Shown here piece after piece: positions 1-13,328 of a stretch of 64,000 nt of DNA. The notes beneath the pieces are model-generated. The model did no database searches and was not told where the DNA came from. It saw only the letters and a list, made by a program, of their open reading frames with translations. Position numbers and translations under genes: made by a program. The stretch's first letter is position 1; every line of letters begins with the position of its first letter. This DNA is from Lethocerus indicus (Eukaryota; Arthropoda; Insecta; Hemiptera; Belostomatidae), in contig JACDQD010000008.1 of assembly GCA_019843655.1 (NCBI GenBank), positions 18,014,442 to 18,078,441 on the forward strand, read 5' to 3'.

Positions 1-558
1 GGGGGGTGGATGTGCTCCTCCCCTCTTAATAATCCTCCCTCTAATCAGAATTTGAAAACAGGGCCGGCCAGATTCTCCCCCTCTCACTCCCCATTTCCTC
101 CCCTATACCGCCATATTTCTCCCTCCCCTAAAACTATTATCCGTCGATCGTATTCATGGCCGCGAATTAAAAACCCGGCCCAACCCCGAGTTTCGGAGCA
201 GATGCGCCTCTCTGACTCATCAACAACACCCTCAACGGCCCGCTAACGTAGTTTCGGATCCCCACGCTATTATATAGGCCTCCAGTGATCTCCCCTATCC
301 CCGGCTAATTTCTTATAGATGTTCTCTCCACCGGCCGCCCAATCCCTAATACGATATAAAAGGATTACGCATCTGTAGGGAATAATATTTTCCTGGTCGA
401 TCCCGTCCATGTTTGGACACATGATCTAAGAGTCAACATTATAAGTATATACTTATTATTATCATATTTATGGGGAGTCGTCCGACTCAACACCCGGGAT
501 TTGGCATGCACTAGACTTTCAGTACAGTCACAGTTTAGACGGAGTGTACTCAGATATG
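1..558. other. non-coding sequence, no feature seen
   Basis: Mixed GC-rich and AT-rich sequence with short open frames only. No codon structure, splice pattern or recognisable protein similarity was seen on either strand. It ends at the 12-bp target duplication of the first retrotransposon copy. Confidence 0.5.
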
Positions 559-570
559 GAGGGAAATGAT

Positions 571-908
571 TTTTTTTTAACCTTTTTATTTTTGTACGAT
601 CAACTATAACTAGTTACAGGTACAATGGCAGTTTGTTTGACTAGTTTGACTTGTTTCGCTCGATAAAGACGCCATCCAGTGATGGCACTTTTGACCTGTA
701 TCCGGCCTATAGAAAGTCTCTAGTCCAGTGGCGTTTAAGCCGACGCGGGGGGGATAATGGAGGGGTAGAAGAGGAAAGGGACTGAACGAGTGGATTTGGA
801 TGTGGAGAGAGACGGGAAGCGTGATTTTGCGACTTCGTCGACTGTTGGTATGTTGAGGTCATTATGGATTGTTCGGTTAGAAACATACCAGGCAGCATTA
901 AGGATGGT
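571..908 (-). mobile_element. 5'-truncated jockey-type non-LTR retrotransposon, copy C
   Basis: This is the 3' end of a LINE of the jockey type, about 340 bp, lying in minus orientation. On the minus strand it encodes the last part of a reverse transcriptase (residues like LNAAWYVSNRTIHNDLNIPT, typical of the jockey RT C-terminus), then a 3' untranslated region ending in an A-rich tail, seen as the T run at 571-578. A perfect 12-bp direct repeat, gagggaaatgat, flanks it at 559-570 and 909-920, which I read as the target-site duplication. The sequence is closely similar to the copies at 2111-2530 and 23588-24067. It is a dead fragment: the RT catalytic core and everything upstream are absent. 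Confidence 0.9.
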
Positions 909-920
909 GAGGGAAATGAT

Positions 921-2096
921 AAAAATAATGCCCCTGAAAATAAGGCACAAGGGGCTAAATGTAAAGTGCCAAGCAGAAGGATTACTTCATATTTTCCAAC
1001 CAAATATTGAACCGTAACGATCTTACTAGTCTTAACGTTTTATACTCTTTAAACACTCAGTAGATGTCATATTCATATTGTAGAAACAATCATGAACGAA
1101 CAAAACAAAAATACTATCATTAATTTATGTAAAATTAGCTGTAACACCTACTAGCGAAAAGAAAGTAACATTTTCACATGGAATTGGTCACAGAACTATT
1201 CGTTTTTATTAATTTATCCCGTACGCAAAACTATAACGAAACGAAATATTAGCATATGCAACCCGGACAGACATCATATCTTTTTCACCAATAAAATTGA
1301 ACATCAATAATGAACATAATTAATTCGAAATTAAATTAAGCCGAAGCCGAAGCTTTAAATCAAACGTCCGATCGGGGATATTTAATTCGGAGTTATGAAA
1401 TTTCATACGCGCGGGGGCGACCGGCCAACTTTTTCAAACGGCAATTTTAATCCGCAAAACCGATAAATTAAACATTTCCCGAACCGATGACCCGCCGGGG
1501 GGTGGCTGGGTTTGAAGGGGGAGGAATTTTCATATCTCGAAAACGTAATTGGATTTCAATTAGTACCGAAACATATTTTGAGTCGTCCGCTGCGAATACC
1601 CCGATCGGTGGCGAATTAGTGCGCCCATTCATTAATCGATATTCGTTGGAATACCGCCGTCTAAATGCTGGGAATCCTTTCTGTCCCAAGTTAATTTCGG
1701 AGCTCCGGCGGTAGAGTGGTGGAGGGGTGGTGGTTCGGGGGGTTGGGGGGCGCTAATAAAACCGCCCCCGCTCCAACGCACCAGCCGGCTCGCCGACAAA
1801 CAATGCAACAGGTCAAAGTAAATCATTCTCTAATTGGAATACGTTCTCGATCCCCGTTTAACATCCCCGGGGCCACGCTTCGGCCCGATTGTTTCCCGGC
1901 CTAATTGGAAATAGATTTGAAGTTATCGGGTCGCTCCTAACCAATATACGGGAAACGGCGGCCCCAACATCTCAGCCGGTCGGTTTTTATCTAGCAAATC
2001 GACGACGGCAAGAATCCTATTCGGGAATTCCCCCCCCCCTCTCTTGCGAAGAGTAAAAAACAGGCGATAATTGCACTGGAATATATAACGAAATTC
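921..2096. other. non-coding sequence between two retrotransposon copies
   Basis: AT-rich up to about 1370, then CpG-rich with short overlapping open frames on both strands (1468-1904), none resembling a known protein. No RNA gene or repeat unit was recognised. Confidence 0.4.
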
Positions 2097-2110
2097 GAAT
2101 ACGGACTAGA

Positions 2111-2530
2111 TTTTTGTTTACCTTTTTATTATTGTACAATCAACTACATAAAGTTATTGGTACAAATGTTGAGTGTTTTCTTTTCACGTGAATGTCTCGA
2201 TAAAAGAGACCACCCAATGATGGCACTTTTTCACATGACCAGTTTACGGCTTTGGACTAAGAAGATCTCTGGGCCAGCGGCGTTTGAGCCGACGCGGGGG
2301 GGTGTGATAATGGATGGGTTACGGAGGAAAGGGACTGAACGAGTGGATTTGGATGTGGAGAGAGGCGGGAATAGAATTTAAGGAAGCGTGAATTTTGCGA
2401 CTTCGTCGACTGTCGGTATGTTGAGGTCATTATGGATGTTCGGTTAGAAACATACCAGGGAGCATTAAGGATGGTACGAAGGACTTTTGACTGGAATCTC
2501 TGGATGCGGACGATGTTGGATTTGTTGGCG
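2111..2530 (-). mobile_element. 5'-truncated jockey-type non-LTR retrotransposon, copy B
   Basis: A second 420-bp 3' fragment of the same LINE family, same orientation as copy C. It shares the 3' tail block (tacaataataaaaaggtaaa-like on the minus strand) with copy C and the internal region encoding the RT C-terminus. A perfect 14-bp direct repeat, gaatacggactaga, flanks it at 2097-2110 and 2531-2544. Small indels break the reading frame relative to copy A (for example the extra bases around 2370-2390), so it is non-functional. Its insertion only about 1.2 kb from copy C with a different target duplication shows an independent event. Confidence 0.9.
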
Positions 2531-2544
2531 GAATACGGACTAGA

Positions 2545-5500
2545 AGCGACAATATAACGCCAAGCAGCCGCTATAACTGGCGGGACGCGATTCGTGCTGG
2601 ATACGATGGATGTCCGCTACGAGATTAGGATATGTAGAATACTTAAAATATGAATATTCAAAGTATATATTTATTTAAAGTATTTCAAGCTGTTCCGGTC
2701 ATAAAGGAGTTATTTGAAATCCCCGGAGGCCATCAGTTCAGTCGGAGTGACAATAAATTTTGCCTAATTTCTAGTATTATCGATGAAGTCCTTACGAGTG
2801 TTTTGGAGCGGTATCAAAGCCGTTGTGAATATGAGAAATGTCTCGTGGGGTTTGGATAAATCAGCGAGGAGGGTTGCCAGATTAATTTCGAGGGTGGATT
2901 AATGGGCGAGGGCGAGCTCTATTAGCGGGAGTGGGCCCACTAATGGGCCCACCCCGCCCCGAATAACACCCCACCCGCCCCCGCCTCATCCGTGTCAATT
3001 AAAATTCACAGCGCTCAATTTGAACCGCGGCTCAAAATCCGACGCAAATTCGTCCAGCCAAACTATTTTCCGAAAGATGATATCATCGTGGCAACACTCA
3101 CAGTAGGCAAGTTCTGTTGGTGTTCTTCCATTTATTATAAAATTCAAATCATATTAGTTCCACCGCCAGGATTCAGGAACTACCTAACTGGTACCTAATT
3201 AGTACCCTGTGCGGGGGAGGGGGGATAATGCGCACATCTGCCACGAATTTTCGTTTAATCGCATTATAGCGTACAGTTATTATAATTTACGGTTGATTTT
3301 AATATTTCAGTTTCAAATTTTCCGCAGATTCTAACCCGGAACGCGGATTCTAGAGCGTCTCCTGGGTCGAGTGAAATACGAAGTGGTGGGAAGAAGAGCG
3401 GAAAGAGTTGTTATGAGAGGGTTGGGGCGACCGAATTCTTGAGCGGGGGGGTTGGGGGCGCATTGAGTGTAATGGGACGGGGATCAGAATGGAAGCGGGA
3501 GGGGGAGCGGCGGGCTCCAGAGGGGCGGAAGCGGCTTCTAAATTAAAGTTGTGAATATTCAGTGATTGTCAGAGAGGGCGAGATAGGGGATGGAGCGAGG
3601 AAGGGGTGGGGCGGGGGCGGAGATGGAGAGAGTGTCGAGTCGAGACGCCCTACAAGGGACCAACATCACAGCCACCCCTTTAATTTACATTGAAAAACAT
3701 CCCTACCCTCAAGTACTAAAAAAGGGATAGAGAGAGGGAGAGAGAGTTTTCGCCGATATGAAATATTAAAAGTATTTACGGGACACCGCTCGGCATCCTC
3801 CATACGATTGGCATTTTTAATTTGTGATTTTTTTTTTTGTTCGCTGTGCGGTGCCGGTTAGAAATTATTTAGCGGACGACGAAATATGCGAGATACAACA
3901 TTTCTCTTAGACCGCACGTCGGAAAAATTCATCGAAAAAACTCGCCCGGAAATTTCGGAATTCAGGAGGAGATAATCAATACGATTTCCAGCAAAACCAC
4001 GGCAAATGACTTTATACCGTGATATAAACAAATATTGTAATAAATTTGACTTATAACTACGTAGGTTAAAGTAATATTTTCACGTCGTATTTCACTTGGC
4101 AGTGAGGCAGGTAAAAATTGGCGCCGTAAATTTTGTCGAAGCTAACCAGCAACACACTTGTACATTGCAGAACAGTATAGAATGTCCCGCGAAGAAAAAT
4201 CACGTACAAATAAAACATCGGTAATTTAATTGCTACTACATTAAGTGACTTATCTAATATTAAATCTGCAAGAGGAAAGTTAAACAATTTGTAGCACTAG
4301 TACCAAGACACCGTAGTGGTGAAAGATTCCATTTATTGGAATTAAAGAAGGTAGTTTCATACAGTAAACAGATTCTACATGTTCCAATGATTTATCGTAA
4401 TACTCCAATGACCAATGAACTCCCCTAAATAGGCGATCGAAATAACAAAAATGAAAATTCCAACAATTCGGGAAACAGACAGCCGATTTGAATGCACGCG
4501 GCGGAAGGGGCCGGTGGATATACTGAGGCACAAAAGGAAAACTTAAAAATGACTTCCTCCTTTGAATATCCCCCTCCGACTGTCGCCGGAGAATTAAGGA
4601 GATGGAAAATAAAAGAAACAAAATAGGGGGACGAAGAAAGAAAGATGAGTTTGTAGACTGAAGAAGAGACAAAAACGCACAAAAAGGACTCGTTTGAAAG
4701 GAAGGAACACAAGTTTGGAGTGGGAAAAGGACCTAGTGCATTCATGGGGCTGAGGGTGGACCCTCGGTAGGACGGCAGAGGCGTCGCTCCCTCTCTCTCC
4801 CTCTCTCCCTCCCTCCCCTCTCTCCCTCATACCGTTACAAAAATGCCGCTCATTAAAGCATAAAGAGGAGCCGGCCGACATTTTAGGTTGAATGCTCGCT
4901 AACTAGTCACTCTGCATCTGACGTACACCGGTCGGTTCCCCAAACGGCGGGTTATCATAATTCAAAACGCCAGTGTACTACACAAACTCTGAATAAATAA
5001 AATCGGACAAAGTAACCGGTATTATTTTTTTCATCAACGATTCTAAAATTTCTAGGTGTAAATACAAAAAAGAATTAATCTGCGATCTCAGGAGAAAGTA
5101 TGATTAATACACGGCCACCGATAAAAACCTACAACGTTCTTCTTAACAGAACGGAATCTATAAAAACAAATCTGTCGCATCCCCCCAGGGGACACGAGGG
5201 GTGTAAGGGTATCAACTGATCCCAGTTCACATTAACCGCACCCTACATATAGAATAATTATGATCCTAAGTACCACGCAAAGTAGTGCTATCTGTACGTG
5301 TGGACTTCCCCGTTATATACATCCCCGGCGATGAAACCTATACCGTTAAGCTGATTACGGATTACGGCCAGAAAATGGTATACATTAAGCTCGATTCTAA
5401 ACTTTTCATCTACCGTCTTCCGTCTCCGCTCTTCGCTACAATCTGCATTGTTCTAATGGAACGCTATATTAAGGGTGAAGTTAGTTTCAAGGTTCTCGTT

Positions 5501-7910
5501 ACTCGTGTCTGGGGAACCCCACCCCCACACCCCTCCAGCCATCATCCGGCTGCTGGGGTTGTATCCAGAATTTTTTAATTACGTCACCCCCGACAACTCT
5601 CGACCCTACCCCGGGCCCATAATAAATTGCGGGAGCTCTCTTGTTAATTATTCACTGTTTAGCGCTTCCTTTTAAATTGAGCTCCCGGAACTCACTGGGG
5701 GAGGGGGTGAGATCCCGGCAGTACTCGGAAAGTTTTCGAGGTGGGGGGTGAAGGGGTCGGCCTAGAAGTTTAACGCCCTTATATCTTTCTCATTTAATCC
5801 CACTAACTGGAACTGGCTCTCTCCCTTTAATCCTTTTCTCCTGGCTTCTCTTGTACTCGACCCCATCCCCCTATAAACCCCCTCCCCACCTATCTCCTCC
5901 CCCCAGTGAAAACCCCGGATTACACGAACTGTTTACAATTGGAGAAGAAGAAGAAGCAGGGGGAAGGACAGCTTGCATTCCGACGCGATACAAAGGGGAT
6001 GAGAGCAAAAAGGGAAAAAGGAACAGAAGTTAATTTAATGCGACTCCGATAACTCCCGCCAACTTCGCGGTTCGGACTTTTTCAATTGTATTTCTTGTGT
6101 CAGTCCTCTAGGACTAGAACTGTGAACAAGATATTCAGTACGAGCAGCTACTGAAAAATGATACCGACGATAAATCGATCTATTATTCAAAGCCGCTTTT
6201 CACTAATGAACTTGATTTGTAATTTTTCAATTTCACACCGTATTTTGTGCTTTTCGTTTTATAAACTTCCCATATACATAATATACATAGCGAATATCGC
6301 AAGGGTAATCAGAAATTGCTGCCACAATACGTATTTAGCCTATTCAAAAAAAATGTACTGCATATTCATAGTCATGATTATAAGAGGAGAGTGTTAATTG
6401 GTTTTTGAGTAAAATAATTCGCTCCGTCGGCGCAAGATTACAACTGGCGGAATTTAATTTCATGTCTGTCCCCTTCCAACAACCCCCGACCCGCCCCCTA
6501 CCACACCCCACCCCATCTCCAAACCCACCGCAGGGAGACGAAAGCAAACTCCGACAAATTCGCAGCCGAGAGAGAAGAGAGAGAGAGAAATAGAAGGGAG
6601 AGAGGGGGGCTTTTCAAGGGTAAGGATGTTGATCCGGGGGTAGTAAGGGTTGTTATGGGTGGAGGGAGGGCGAGGGGGGAGGGCGACGAGACCAGATAGA
6701 ATTCTAGAACGGTATATTTGATGAGGGTTTCATTCCCCAAGCCCACCCCCCTCCCGCCACGGCCCGTGGGTCGGGCTCACCCTCCAATTTCGCCCCGACC
6801 GGGAAAACGGAGAAGTGAAGGAGAACGAGAGAAATCGAGAGACAGAGAGGGAGCGGGGAGGGATTGGGGGGAGGTGAAGGGGGTGACTTTTAGGGGAAAA
6901 GAAGCGGTCGGGAAAGGCGGCAGGGGGCAGGGGGTGGAGAAGGGAGGACACTGCCAAAACCTCGACCCCATTCTAGATAGGGGGTAGAGACGCCGCCCCC
7001 AACCCCCCTAACCCCGCACATTTTATTACACAAGACGTTGCCTATCGCCCTTTTCCACCCCCTTGCCCGCTTTGCTCTTTACACATTTCTCCCTCACCCG
7101 ACCCCCAACCCCCAACCCCCGGCCTCGTCTTCAGAAAAATATACGCCCGCCCCCCTAATGCCCTGCTCCCGCCCACGTCCTCTGAGGGGCTTCCCTCTCT
7201 TGCTTCGTTAACTCCGTAAAATGTGCTGCCAAAGGAGCGAAAAAGTGTTTCCTAGCCCCTTCTTTCATGGCCCTGTAATTCGGCCCCTCGGTTTATTTGT
7301 TCCTATAACTTATATCCGATCAAATTTCAATTATTTTCAACTAATAAGAATTATCATTATTGAGCCACTTTTTCGAAATGATTACGATAATTAAAATTGT
7401 AGCGTATAAGTGAAAATTAAATATATTAACGTAATTAACCTTACATTACGTCAATTCAAATTACATAAAATTAAATACCAAATTTTAATACAGTGTCACA
7501 AGTAAAGACTGGATCGATAAGGATTTTGGTGAAAAAAAATATAGCTTACATTTATCGATGCTGGAAAAAAAGATCGCTCGACTACATTTTTAAATATGCA
7601 AATTAAAGTGATAATAAGAAATTCAATGAGGTTCCCGAGAAAAGTATTTTACAATGCAAATTTTGTTGCCCAATTAGCATACCTTTGTGGAGTAGCTTAG
7701 AAATAACAAATATTGTATTAAGGAAATATACGGTTCAGAGCGTTCCGATGTATTGGAACGATTATTATTATTGAGATAATTATTGTAAACAGGCTTGTAA
7801 TTATTCCCGAGACAGTAAACCACCGGCCAGTATTGGTCATATTGTTATAGCTAGTTAGTCGGAGGTAGCATCCGTTCATCAATTTGTGGGACAGATTTAT
7901 GTGGCAGGCT
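2545..7910. other. non-coding sequence with purine-rich blocks
   Basis: No supported gene. GA-rich stretches on the plus strand lie at about 3380-3660 and 6560-6960, with a short CT-rich run at about 4785-4830. The many short open frames here lie mostly on these biased tracts or in AT-rich sequence and look like chance. Region 7300-7700 is strongly AT-rich. Confidence 0.4.
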
Positions 7911-8110
7911 CGCTCCAGGTCACGTGATAAATTATCAACTCGTAGGCGCGCACGCACAGAGTGGCGCGGGCGGGGCGGGGCGTGGGTGGGGGGCCCAGGT
8001 TGGCAGAGTCACGTGACGGACGACCCTGCGCTCTTGACACGCGTGAGAGCGAGTGCGTGTACGCGCGTTTGCGTGGGTGTGTAACGAACTCGTGCACACG
8101 GGCAAACATC
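7911..8110. promoter_or_regulatory. CpG-rich regulatory candidate with paired CACGTG sites and GC box
   Basis: Two extended E-boxes, GTCACGTGAT at 7919-7928 and GTCACGTGAC at 8008-8017, lie 89 bp apart on either side of a GC box (gcgcgggcggggcgggg, 7964-7980). The second matches the palindromic CLEAR/MiT-type E-box consensus. The following 8034-8100 is rich in alternating CG/TG/CA steps. The block stands out from AT-rich sequence upstream. That it is a promoter or enhancer is inference; no transcript start or associated gene is seen. Confidence 0.35.
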
Positions 8111-8180
8111 GTAGCGCGCTCAATCAGCGTAGCGACATAGGGACACCCTCCCTCCCTCCGTCCACTACGCCCCCTAGCAG

Positions 8181-11100
8181 GCGGCACGACCGATACCTGT
8201 TGTAGTATCGATTACAAAAGGTGCCTTGGTCTCGTCCGAGTCGAAAAATAACCGCTGAATCCTACATAAATATACAATTCTGGGGGTAAAAACCCTTTAA
8301 TATTTACACAGGACAAAAACCCTGCTGCGATTTCTGCCCCGAATTTTGCTCTCCCGGCCTCGTCCTAGAAGGGGGCTATTATCAGGGCAACCGTTCGTAT
8401 GATTTAAAGTGGCATTTAATTTTTTTTTTAATTTCTCCGATGACTAGAAAATTCCCTTCTATCCCCCGTAATATAATAAACACGGTTGAACGTCACGACA
8501 AATCGGATAAGGGGGACAAAAGAGAAAATGTTCCCCGATTGGAGGGACCGGGAGGGACTACTGTGTGCTGGCGGCCACCCGTCCGTCAGGTGGTCCGATC
8601 GCAGATTTGATTAAGGGCGAAGGGTGCGCGACAGGGCCCACGATATTAGGGCCAATAATAGAGCTAAATTAGGGCCATCGGATAAGGACCGACCCCCGGT
8701 GGGGGCGGGGGCTAATTTCCATACGCCCCACAGCCCACAACCGCCCCCTAATAGCGCCGCTTTCTTGCCCCATTAAACCAACAGGCCATGAATTATTGAG
8801 AGACGGTTTAAGAATTAATTTTCGCGCGGGATACCGTCCAGGGAGGGGGCGACGGCTCTTGTGGAATTGGTTAGTACTCCATTTCACAGGAACTTCATAA
8901 TCATTATACGCCCTTGTGAAGCTTTAAAAATGTCCGATAAATCTGATCCGCCTATGCTCCGTAGCTGAAAAAAAAATTATTTTTGCCTCATATAAAAAAT
9001 AAATATTGAACTCCGTCCCGGTGGACGCTTCGGTGCCCGAGTGGGTTAAATCCGGCGTGCGACAGCGGTGGGGCTACGCGACCGTGTTCAATAATGCAGT
9101 CGGCACTGGGCGGTATTGAAAGAGGGACAGGTTTCGCGCTATTGACCGACATCGCCGCTAGTGGATACAAAACACTTTGCAGGCAAATCATGGAGCCAAC
9201 AATGTGCAGGGGCGGCTTACCAATGAAAAACCTTCCACCACCCCCCTGCATCCCCCACCAGCGTCACGGATTTTCCCTTTGTCGGCCGGCTCAGTTATTA
9301 ATAGGACTGTTTAGCGGGCCCATCACTCACGTCACACTGTTTTATTAAAATCCGATCGTTATCGCGGACAAAGGTTTTTTCGGGGGACCACTGTCTGCTT
9401 CTAGCGATTCCACAAATAATATGGTAAAGTGCGCTGCGTTCACGTAAGGTATTTACATTTTAACCATAATCATCCTTCGAACAAGCATCTCCGAGCTCTG
9501 AATTACCTTGTCGATTACGATTTCATTCGTATTACAAACAAATGTTTTATGTTTTATTTAATTACAAACATTCCAAAGAGCCTTTTTATTTTAAACGATG
9601 CTGTATTTAAATTCGATATTTTATTGTAACGGCTCTTCCAATTGTTTAAAAATCGTGTTTTCAAAACGTAGCTTATTTGTTGAAAACAATAAAGTGAGAG
9701 AAATTTTCTGTATTTTCTGTGACACGCCTGAAATCCTCCAATAAACCGATTTCAATTTCCCGTAATTTCAATTTAAATCACCCGCAATGTCTGATAAATG
9801 TTTGTGAGATTTACATAACAGTAAAATTTTCAAGCGTCGAAATCGTAATAAACTTAACTCAAAGTAAATTAACCGTATAATTGCAATATAATAAAGTTTT
9901 TTTTATAGATTGCTCTAATTATAATTTTAATGTAATTACAAGATTCGAATACCTATTAAATGTGTCCTCTTCGTTTCATAGAACTTGTAATTAGCTTGAT
10001 AATTTATTTTATAAATCAGAACGGGAATTAATAACGAATTTAACAGAAAATTAAACGTCATTAAACCTCGTACAATTTTCTGCGTCCAACCACCATAATT
10101 TAGACAAATGTTAGCTTCCCGCCACAGTGATTACAGTTCCATTAGTGAGGCAATTAGTTAGGCTGTCGATGAAGCAACTGAGCTAGTGTGGCTCGAATAG
10201 GCTATAGAAAATACCTCAAGCGATTCCAAATACTTACAAAACACCATATAATATTTGATATTTAATAATCATTTCAAACCAATTGGTAACAACTGGGAGC
10301 TCAATATCGGCTTCAATATAATTAGAGTAAATGAAGACTACTACTTGGCCGTTATCCATCTCAAATTATCCTCAACGCTATCTTTGCAGGAGGTTTTCGA
10401 GAACATCTGTTGTAAAATGAAGCATTATAAGAGAGGTTCAGAAACCTAATAAGAGCCGGCCGGAGGGAGAGCCACTGCCTCCCCCTTTTATCGCTATCGC
10501 CGAACAAAAGACTTTAACCCCCGCCGGGTACCGACCCTCAGAAACACGCCGAACGAGAAGGAATGAGAGTCCGGTGGAGGCAGAAATTGGAAATTGGAAA
10601 GTGATTTATAAAAGTTTGATGGTTCTCTATCGAGAGGCCGCCCCGTTCGAACCTCCCTCTCTCCGTTCCGTTCCCAACACTCGAATAGGATCCCAACTTT
10701 AATTCCCAACTTTTATTTTTCAGCCCCCCACCCCCACGCCGGGTTGTACGACTGTACAGACTACGCCGGGCGTCTAAATTAGAGGATTGATTTCAAATCA
10801 AACCCGCCAACTTCGAGGGCATTTATCTCCGACAGTGTATCCATCATCACCAACTTCCCACCACATTTCGAGCACAGTCGTGCAGTCATAGTTCATAGTT
10901 CAGGGTCCGTTCTACCATCTACGAATCATTGACTTAACACCGTATAATATTTTGAATATATTTAGTTGAAATCGCCGCCTCTCTAACGGCGTAACTCGTT
11001 GCCAAGTAATCTTACCAGGCGCTAATACTAGACCGGCAATACAAGCTTGTCGTGCGGGTCAACATCTAAAGCGCCGTTTCTTAAAATAATTAATATAATA

Positions 11101-13040
11101 CAGGAAATTTAACGCGTCTATATTTAAGTATATTTTGTGTTTTTTTTACACAATATAATGATAATCTGAATTAACAACAGTCCTTTTCGAAACCTTTGAG
11201 GTCTTCTACGCACTCTCCCACCTCGAAGGTGTAGTAAGAAATTTCATTCTCTCGGTGTGAAATATGGCACTGTGTGAACAGCAATTGAGAATTATTTCGT
11301 CCTATAATATATAATCTATTCGTCCATGATTTTGTTTCTTTTAAATTGACTCTGGTATTGCAAACACCCGTAACAGGCATCGCTTATTTTTCTTCAACAC
11401 CCTCTCTCGAAGAAGTGGAAGACAATTTCTGTCGACCCAACTGGGCGGATTTGAAAGAGGACATTGGGTAGGCGCAAGAGGGAGGGAGAGAGAATGGTGG
11501 GAGGGAGGGAGGGAGCAGATGGAGTGAATGAGAGAAGCTGGATGTGAGAGGCGGAGAGAGAGAGAGAGAGAATGAGAGGGATGGAGGAGGGTGAAAGGAG
11601 AGGATTGAGGAGACTAGTGGGTGTAGTTGGAGCCAATGGGTTGTAAAGTGGTGGGGGACTGGTTGACAACTCGAGGGCAAATTGGAGCCACCGACCCCCC
11701 CTTTGTCACTCTCCCTCTCCCTCTCTCACTCTCTCTCCCTCTTCCTCCCCCTCTCCCTCTTTCCCCCATCACCCTCCCCTTCTATCTACCCCTCGGTCTC
11801 TTTCTCTTTCTCCCCAAGCTCCAACTCCAGTCGGCATCGGCTAAGTGCCCCGCCCAACTCCCCCTCCCACCCCCCGCAAACTCCGCCGCCAGGAAATAAT
11901 ACTCGTGTTTTCAGAACTCTAAAAGTTTACAATCAGTGTAAACAGCAGTGACCGGCCCCCACAGCTTTCAAACTTGGATTTGTCTCCCGCTGAAAAATTA
12001 AGCTAAAGTCTCGGATAAACAAAGAAAGAAGAAATATAACCGCAGGATCCAACTGGAAAAATGACTCAATAATTTTTCCAAGAGTGCTCACTGGCGTAGT
12101 TCGCCCCATTTTGGAGCAATAACAATTGATGTCCGTGATTGATTAGTACCAAATTGTCAATATATTCAAGGCTGTTCAGACAGTATGAGAGCGAAACTTT
12201 CACTAATGCCAACCAGAGGAGAGACAAATATTATTATGTACTATAAATGGACATTTAATCAGATAATTTTTACATTTTTCACATATCTAAGTCAGAACTA
12301 CACTGATTTCAATAAGGAAGTCTATCCTGTCCTCTAGTTTGTGCATACACATATTTAAATATTGCTTAGTCACAATTCCCCATACCGTACCGTTTCTTTT
12401 AATTAAGAAAATGAACTATGAAACACACGAAAAATGTTTTCAATCCCAATATCTCAGATTAAACCCGCACTTAAGCTCAAAAAGGCTAATCATATATTTA
12501 GCACGATTTTTTTAAGACCGAAAATTGGGCCCATTTATCGCAGAGTCGGCCAAATTGTAAATTGATGCGCAAAAAGAGAACTGGGAAGGCCGGCACAATA
12601 AAGCCGGATTTTAATAACGCCGAGTTGTTTTATCAACGGCGCTCGGCAAATTATTCCCCTTCAAACGCTGAAGCAATAATAATATATATATTTGCGATCA
12701 ACGCGGTTATCCCGAAATGCGTGCGTTCCACTAGAAAATTCCATTCGAAATGGAATGGCGTGACAACCGCACGTATCGGCCTATTGATTCTTGGCGAACA
12801 GCTGACAGTGTTCCTGTGATATTTAACGGCGTGTATCCTTTTCGACTGTGGATCAAAGATCGAACCGGAGAATCGAGACAGAATAAGAACAGTGCAACCT
12901 AAGGTAAGATAACTCGGTGTTACAATTCTGTTAAGTTCTGTCCATACACGAGACGAGGGTTTGCAATCGAAAATTACAAATTATTTTTCACCAAGAGTAA
13001 TTTTTTCCACGGGTTTACGAGATCATTTTTTATCTAGTTA
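8181..13040. other. non-coding sequence with a purine-to-pyrimidine strand switch
   Basis: No supported gene. At 11470-11620 the plus strand is almost all purine (ggga/gaga repeats) and at about 11695-11820 almost all pyrimidine (ctct/ccct), so the strand bias flips within about 100 bp. The open frames on both strands here (proline/serine/leucine-rich) come from this bias. The rest alternates AT-rich (9400-10400, 12000-12560) and mixed sequence. Confidence 0.4.
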
Positions 13041-13328
13041 ATTCTCCCGTCTGAACGGCAACAGCGACTTTGGCATCACGGCGCTTTTTGATACTAAACT
13101 CACTGAAGGATTGTAATGCGGGTTTGCCGCATGGGTACGCCGTATTCAATATGGGAAAATAATATATTGAATAGTTTTTTTTTATTCCATTCTCTCGTCC
13201 GGTTGGCATCAGTAACGTTGGGATCACGGCGCTTTATGATACTAAACTCAAAGCTACAATGTAATACGGGCTTGCCGCATGGGTGCGCCGTATTCAATAC
13301 TCGGAAATAATATATTGCAGTTTTGTAC
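13041..13328. repeat. tandem duplication of a 148-bp segment
   Basis: Copy 1 (13041-13188) and copy 2 (13189 to about 13328) align throughout. Both begin attctc.cgtc, share gatcacggcgctt-like and gatactaaactca blocks, then a gccgcatgggt.cgccgtatt block, and end near aataatatattg. Divergence is moderate, so the duplication is not recent. On the minus strand both copies are open in one frame and give a similar peptide containing NTA(Y/H)PCGKP and KRRD. This could be a duplicated small exon or simply a duplicated non-coding element; I do not recognise the peptide. Confidence 0.75.

Noticed and set aside
9020..9100. Sequence resembling a tRNA-Ser/Leu D arm (gtgcccgagtgggttaaatc)
   Set aside because: The downstream T arm is poor and no cloverleaf could be drawn.
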